The position numbers and the translations under genes were made by a program. A stretch of DNA of 64,000 bases from G965215055 sp965242685 (GTDB taxonomy: Bacteria; Pseudomonadota; Gammaproteobacteria; UBA4575). A model generated the notes under the pieces. It had not been told where the DNA came from. It saw only the letters and a list, made by a program, of their open reading frames with translations, and ran no database searches. Shown here piece by piece: positions 59,976-64,000 of the stretch. How positions within the stretch are numbered: position 1 is the first letter of the stretch; each line of letters opens with the position of its first letter. Location: assembly GCA_965242685.1 (NCBI GenBank), contig OZ251487.1, positions 248,001 through 312,000 of the forward strand, read 5' to 3'.

Positions 59976-60917
59976 ATGCGGTTGATAAAAGATACGCTCC
60001 ACATCAATTTCATGGGTAAGCGCAAGCTTGCCCTGGGCGTCTCGGTCGTGCTCATCGTCGTTTCCCTGGTCGCAATATTCGTGCGCGGTTTGAATCTGGG
60101 AATTGATTTTACCGGCGGCACGTTGGTGGAGGTCGGCTATCCCGAGGCCGTGGGGCTGGAGCCGGTACGTTTGGCCTTGTCGAACAATGGCTTCGAAGAT
60201 GTAGCCGTACAGCATTTCGGTACTGCCAAAGACGTGTTGATACGTTTGCCGGTAACCACTACGGATAAGGACAGCTCTTCATTGAGTAATCGCGTGATCA
60301 ATGCGCTGGGCTCCACCGGGGCACCACAGGTACGCCGAGTCGAGTTTGTCGGACCTCAGGTTGGAGAGGAACTGCGTGACAAAGGTGGGCTGGCGATGTT
60401 GTATGCGTTAATCGGTATCCTCATTTATGTAGCGTTGCGCTTTGAATGGCATTTTTCACTTGGCGCCGTAGCGGCATTGGTGCATGACGTGATTTTGGTG
60501 GTTGGATTTTTTGCCATTACCCAAGTTAATTTTGACTTGACCGTATTGGCGGCATTGTTGGCGGTTATCGGCTATTCACTTAACGATACGATCGTTGTAT
60601 TTGACAGGATTCGTGAAAGTTTTCGGCGTATTCGCAAGGCAACTTCTTCCACCGAGATCATCAATATCTCCGTCAATCGCACGCTGGCACGCACCCTGAT
60701 GACTTCCTTGACCACTTTGTTGGTTTTAATCGCGTTGTTTCTGTTTGGTGGCGAGGTGATCCATGCGTTTTCGATAGCCCTGATTGTAGGCGTTATCGTC
60801 GGCACGTATTCGTCAATATACATTGCAAGCTCTTCCCTGTTGGCACTCAACGTAAGCCGAAAGGACTTAATGCCGGTTGAGAAGACCACCACCAATGAAG
60901 ACGGCAGTCAGGTTTGA
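59976..60917 (+). CDS. secF: Protein translocase subunit SecF
   Basis: SecD partner of about 313 residues from ATG 59976, three bases after secD's stop. INFMGKRKLALGVSVVLIV, LGIDFTGGTLVEV, and YSLNDTIVVFDRIRESFRR are the family signatures. Longer frame from 59886 lies inside secD and is unlikely. The 3' end overlaps the convergent suhB by 10 bases. Confidence 0.95.
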   Translation: MRLIKDTLHINFMGKRKLALGVSVVLIVVSLVAIFVRGLNLGIDFTGGTLVEVGYPEAVGLEPVRLALSNNGFEDVAVQHFGTAKDVLIRLPVTTTDKDSSSLSNRVINALGSTGAPQVRRVEFVGPQVGEELRDKGGLAMLYALIGILIYVALRFEWHFSLGAVAALVHDVILVVGFFAITQVNFDLTVLAALLAVIGYSLNDTIVVFDRIRESFRRIRKATSSTEIINISVNRTLARTLMTSLTTLLVLIALFLFGGEVIHAFSIALIVGVIVGTYSSIYIASSSLLALNVSRKDLMPVEKTTTNEDGSQV

Positions 60918-61699
60918 TTTTTGTGTGCGTTGTGTATCACACTCACTATCAGGCGGAAGAGCTTCGGATTGGCCGCGACGATGTTTCCGTTACTTAGGTG
61001 GGTATGGCCGCCGTGGTGGTCGCCCGTCAATCCCCCCGCTTCCTGTATGATCAGGCAGCCGGCGGCAATGTCCCAAACTTTCAAGCCGGATTCCCAGCAC
61101 CCATCCAGGCGTCCCGCGGCCACATAGGCTAAATCAAGAGCGGCCGAGCCACTACGACGGATCCCGGCGGCTTGTCGTGCAAGTACTCGTGCGGCGATAA
61201 GGAAGTCGTCCGAGGCTTGGTCTTTCTGCAGGTGAAAGCTCGAGCTTAATAAGGCACCTTCAAGCCTTGTCAGCTTTGATGTTCGTATTTTGTGATCGTT
61301 CAACGTGGCCCCGTTTCCTCGGCTGGCACAAAACAACTCGTCTTTGAAAGGATCGTAAATGACGGCCGCCTCAAGACGCCGTTGGTGGCGTAGCGCAATT
61401 GAAACGCAGTAGTGCGGCAGACCGTGCAAGTAGTTTGTAGTGCCGTCCAACGGGTCGATAATCCACTGATGTTTATCTCCTTCGCTATGTCCGCCTTCTT
61501 CGGCAAGGATACTGTGTTGGGGGTAGGCGCGCCGTATAATGTTGATGATCTCCCGTTCGGCCAGTCGATCAACTTCGCTGACAAAGTCGTTTTTTTTCTT
61601 GGTTTGTATTGCCAGTGAATCTATTCGCTGCACGTTGCGCAGGATGATTTTTCCCGCCTTGCGCGCGGCTTTAATGGCAATGTTCAAGGCTGCCTGCAT
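60908..61699 (-). CDS. suhB: Inositol-1-monophosphatase SuhB
   Basis: Metal-dependent phosphatase of about 263 residues, also part of the antitermination complex with NusA/NusB in E. coli. Motifs AEEGGHSEGDKHQWIIDPLDGTTNYLHGLPHYCVSIAL (metal Asp, Gly-Thr) and WDIAAGCLIIQEAGGLTGDHHG. Complete. Confidence 0.94.
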   Translation of the reverse strand: MQAALNIAIKAARKAGKIILRNVQRIDSLAIQTKKKNDFVSEVDRLAEREIINIIRRAYPQHSILAEEGGHSEGDKHQWIIDPLDGTTNYLHGLPHYCVSIALRHQRRLEAAVIYDPFKDELFCASRGNGATLNDHKIRTSKLTRLEGALLSSSFHLQKDQASDDFLIAARVLARQAAGIRRSGSAALDLAYVAAGRLDGCWESGLKVWDIAAGCLIIQEAGGLTGDHHGGHTHLSNGNIVAANPKLFRLIVSVIHNAHKNQT

Positions 61700-61820
61700 G
61701 AGACGTTCGTGATAAGAGGAGTATTATTTCGTGAATGGGAACAGCATAGCATTCCCCATCGAGATGCGTATACACTGAGTCGGAGTAAACTAAGGATTAA
61801 GTACACTGGTCTGTAGTCAC

Positions 61821-62558
61821 GTGAATAGTTCTGGTCAAATTTATATTGTGCTGGTTGAGCCTTCGGATCCTGGCAATATCGGTGCGGCCGCCCGCGCCGC
61901 GAAAACTATGGCGATTGAAAACCTGATTCTGGTCAAGCCAAAGCGTTTCCCCGACAAGCGGGCAACTGTACGCGCTACCGGTGCGGCAGACGTTTTGGAA
62001 CGGGCGGTAGTTTGTGATTCTTTGCGGCAAGCAGTAGGCCATTGCACCTTTGTGGTTGCCACCAGTTCACGCAAGCGTGGTCTATCGCCACCTGAAATTG
62101 CCCCGCGTGAATTGGGTAGGCAGGTTTGGCGGAACTTGCGCGCGGGCAGCGTTGCAATTGTCTTCGGACGTGAAAGTTGCGGGCTATCCAATGAGGAGAT
62201 GGATATTTGCCAGTGTACGACCATGATTCCCGTAAATTGGGAGTTTGGTTCTTTGAATATTGCGGCGGCGGTGCAAGTGATCTGCTACGAGATTTTCATG
62301 GCGCGCTTGTCGCAAGCTTCAGCCAAGGCGGTTGAAGGAGATGAGCTTGCCACTTCAGTGGAGTTTGAGAAGTTTTTTGCACATTTGCACAAGGTGTTGT
62401 TGGCGATAAAATTTCTCGACCCGAAACAGCCCAAGCTGTTACTTAGACGGCTGAGAAACCTTTATCATCGTGCGCGCATGACTCGGGTGGAGGTCAATAT
62501 TCTACGTGGTATTTTAAGTGCTACGCAAAAATCTTTGGAAAGTCGAACACTTCGATAA
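61821..62558 (+). CDS. trmJ: tRNA (cytidine/uridine-2'-O-)-methyltransferase TrmJ
   Basis: SPOUT enzyme that methylates position 32 of several tRNAs. IYIVLVEPSDPGNIGAAARAAKTM, VFGRESCGLSNEEMDICQ and IPVNWEFGSLNIAAAVQVICYEIF (knot motifs). C-terminal helical extension typical of TrmJ. 245 residues, start GTG. Upstream of iscR, as in other gammaproteobacteria. Confidence 0.94.
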   Translation: MNSSGQIYIVLVEPSDPGNIGAAARAAKTMAIENLILVKPKRFPDKRATVRATGAADVLERAVVCDSLRQAVGHCTFVVATSSRKRGLSPPEIAPRELGRQVWRNLRAGSVAIVFGRESCGLSNEEMDICQCTTMIPVNWEFGSLNIAAAVQVICYEIFMARLSQASAKAVEGDELATSVEFEKFFAHLHKVLLAIKFLDPKQPKLLLRRLRNLYHRARMTRVEVNILRGILSATQKSLESRTLR

Positions 62559-62704
62559 CTCAGATGAACACCCGGCAGTAAATCGGTCGGGGGCCGTTTT
62601 TCTTGATAACCAGGCGTTATTCTTGTATCTCTTGGCTTGGCCGTTGTTTCTGGCAAGGGGTATCTAACTAAAGAGATATGTAATTCCAGGCGTTTAACTT
62701 TATA

Positions 62705-62729
62705 ATACCTGAGTATATTACTTGGTTAT
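62705..62729 (+). promoter_or_regulatory. IscR operator (type 1 motif)
   Basis: A 25-base site matching the type 1 IscR consensus at 21 of 25 positions on either strand, 54 bases before the iscR ATG. A TATAAT overlaps its left end (62701-62706) and a TACAAT lies downstream at 62737. Type 1 sites bind the [2Fe-2S]-loaded IscR, which would repress the operon. Confidence 0.75.
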
Positions 62730-62782
62730 TTTCAGGTACAATATTTACTTCGGCTATTGAGTGGAATGAAAGGCAATATACG

Positions 62783-63238
62783 ATGAGACTTGGTACAAAA
62801 GGTCGATATGCAGTAACTGCGATGTTCGATATCGCGCTTCATCATGGAGGGCCTGTTTCTCTGTCTGATATTTCTGCGCGTCAGGGAATTTCTTTGTCTT
62901 ATTTGGAACAGCTTTTTATGCGCTTGCGTAAACAGGGGTTGGTTACCAGTACTCGGGGGCCGGGTGGCGGTTATTCGCTGGCGCTGGATTCAGAGGATAT
63001 TGCTATTGCGGATGTCATTGCCGCCGTTGACGAAGGCGTTGACGCTACGCGCTGTAGAGGCAGTGCAGATTGTCAGAATCATCAACGTTGTTTGACGCAC
63101 AGTTTGTGGGAAAACCTGAATTACCGGATTCGTGATTACCTCTCAGGCGTCAGTTTGGCGCAGGCGATACGTGAAACGCATGTGCAAGAGGTTGCCACTC
63201 GACAAGATCATCAAATGCACCGTATGGAATATATGTGA
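62783..63238 (+). CDS. iscR: Iron-sulfur cluster transcription regulator IscR
   Basis: Rrf2-family regulator. MRLGTKGRYAVTAMFDIALHH at the N-terminus, winged-helix (LSDISARQGISLSYLEQLFMRLRKQGLVTSTRGPGGGYSLAL) and the three cluster cysteines in ATRCRGSADCQNHQRCLTHSLW. 151 residues. Represses its own operon through the upstream site; iscS follows 11 bases later. Confidence 0.96.
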   Translation: MRLGTKGRYAVTAMFDIALHHGGPVSLSDISARQGISLSYLEQLFMRLRKQGLVTSTRGPGGGYSLALDSEDIAIADVIAAVDEGVDATRCRGSADCQNHQRCLTHSLWENLNYRIRDYLSGVSLAQAIRETHVQEVATRQDHQMHRMEYM

Positions 63239-63249
63239 GGAGAGACACC

Positions 63250-64000
63250 GTGACAGATTTAAAACTCCCCATTTATCTGGATTACAGCGCTACTACGCCC
63301 GTTGACGGCCGTGTAGCCGAAAAAATGGCAGAATATTTAACGTTTGAAGGGAACTACGGGAATCCGGCGTCACGCAGCCACAGTTTTGGTTGGAGTGCAG
63401 AAAAGGCGGTTGAAAAGGCGCGTAAACAGGTGGCGTCATTAATTAATGCGGATGCGAAAGAGATTATTTGGACCAGCGGTGCGACCGAGTCCGATAACCT
63501 GGCAATAAAGGGTGCGGCACATTTTTATCGGAAAAAAGGCAAGCATATCGTTACGTGTAAAACCGAGCACAAGGCTGTACTGGATACTTGTCGACAATTG
63601 GAGCGAGAGGGCTTTGAAGTGACTTATCTAGAGCCGCGCAGTTCTGGTCTTATCGATCTCGACGGTCTCCGGCAGGCCATTCGGGAGGATACGACTCTGG
63701 TTTCGATTATGCACGTGAATAATGAAATTGGCGTTATTCAGGACATTAAGTCGATTGGTGAGATCACTCGTCAACACAAGGTTACTTTTCACGTTGATGC
63801 AGCACAAAGCCCCGGTAAAGTGCCCATCGACTTGCAAGAGATGAAAGTTGATTTGATGAGTTTGTCCGCGCACAAGGTTTATGGGCCGAAGGGTATCGGT
63901 GCCTTGTACGTGCGCAGAAAGCCGCGAGTACGCATAGAAGCACAGATGCACGGGGGAGGACATGAGCGCGGGATGCGGTCGGGGACCTTGTCAACCCATC
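63250..64000 (+). CDS. iscS: Cysteine desulfurase IscS (cut by the window end)
   Basis: PLP enzyme that provides sulfur from cysteine for iron-sulfur clusters and thiolated tRNA. The frame starts with GTG (MTDLKLPIYLDYSATTPVD) and continues to the window edge with ETSGATESDNLAIKG-type and HVDAAQSPGK blocks and LSAHKVYGPKGIGALYVRRKP; the PLP lysine is in SAHK. The C-terminal third with the catalytic Cys lies outside. Confidence 0.94.
   Translation, partial: MTDLKLPIYLDYSATTPVDGRVAEKMAEYLTFEGNYGNPASRSHSFGWSAEKAVEKARKQVASLINADAKEIIWTSGATESDNLAIKGAAHFYRKKGKHIVTCKTEHKAVLDTCRQLEREGFEVTYLEPRSSGLIDLDGLRQAIREDTTLVSIMHVNNEIGVIQDIKSIGEITRQHKVTFHVDAAQSPGKVPIDLQEMKVDLMSLSAHKVYGPKGIGALYVRRKPRVRIEAQMHGGGHERGMRSGTLSTH

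Noticed and set aside
1..64000. Insertion sequences or prophage genes
   Set aside because: No transposase, integrase, or phage structural gene was recognised in the translations.

Overview
The window reads as a gammaproteobacterial chromosome segment of moderate GC. Three conserved gene orders support this: amiB-mutL-miaA-hfq-hflX-hflK-hflC-(DUF2065)-hisZ-purA, rpsF-rpsR-rplI-dnaB-alr, and queA-tgt-yajC-secD-secF. HisZ and a MutL carrying its own endonuclease motif argue against an enteric and suit a free-living or symbiotic lineage outside the Enterobacterales. Genus cannot be told from sequence alone.

Layout. 0-16.4 kb: a glycosyltransferase, the amiB cell-wall amidase, a sohB/RibD-like pair on the minus strand, then the mismatch repair / tRNA modification / Hfq / HflXKC / HisZ / PurA run, a 2H phosphoesterase whose start codon overlaps that of galE on the opposite strand, and an exported protein. 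16.4-26.2 kb: a DUF1097 membrane protein behind a leader that can fold, tRNA-Leu(CAG), rnr, rlmB, the S6-S18-L9-DnaB-Alr cluster and a FadD-type ligase. 26.2-31.9 kb is an accessory block: an FRG-TPR protein and two membrane-anchored TPR proteins with nearly the same C-terminal array, followed by an HNH nuclease. 31.9-35.7 kb returns to housekeeping: hemH, a 5'-3' exonuclease and an M48 lipoprotein protease.

35.7-45.8 kb is a defence-like island: type I hsdR, a small protein plus a DUF2335 membrane protein, an HsdM-HsdS fusion with a frameshift in the second half of S, a 108-bp tandem repeat, helically phased TCCCG arrays, a Panacea-type antitoxin with a RelE-like toxin, a small protein behind decamer repeats, and an AAA ATPase / DUF4276 pair bracketed by 33-bp perfect direct repeats beside rpmE. 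Next to rpmE lies an AT-rich gap with two perfect DnaA-box matches, a candidate replication origin.

46.5-64 kb is mostly core: hemW-rdgB-rph on the minus strand, yicC, a short asparaginase-like protein, a heat-shock-promoted hsp20, cbpA, ispG, yjbQ, a decayed HAD hydrolase remnant, tRNA-Arg(CCT), tRNA-Leu(CAA), queA-tgt-yajC-secDF, suhB, trmJ, and iscR with a recognisable IscR operator, then the start of iscS cut by the window edge.

All calls come from reading the sequence and the translations. No database search was run. Start codons were moved where the ribosome-binding site or family N-terminus argued for it.
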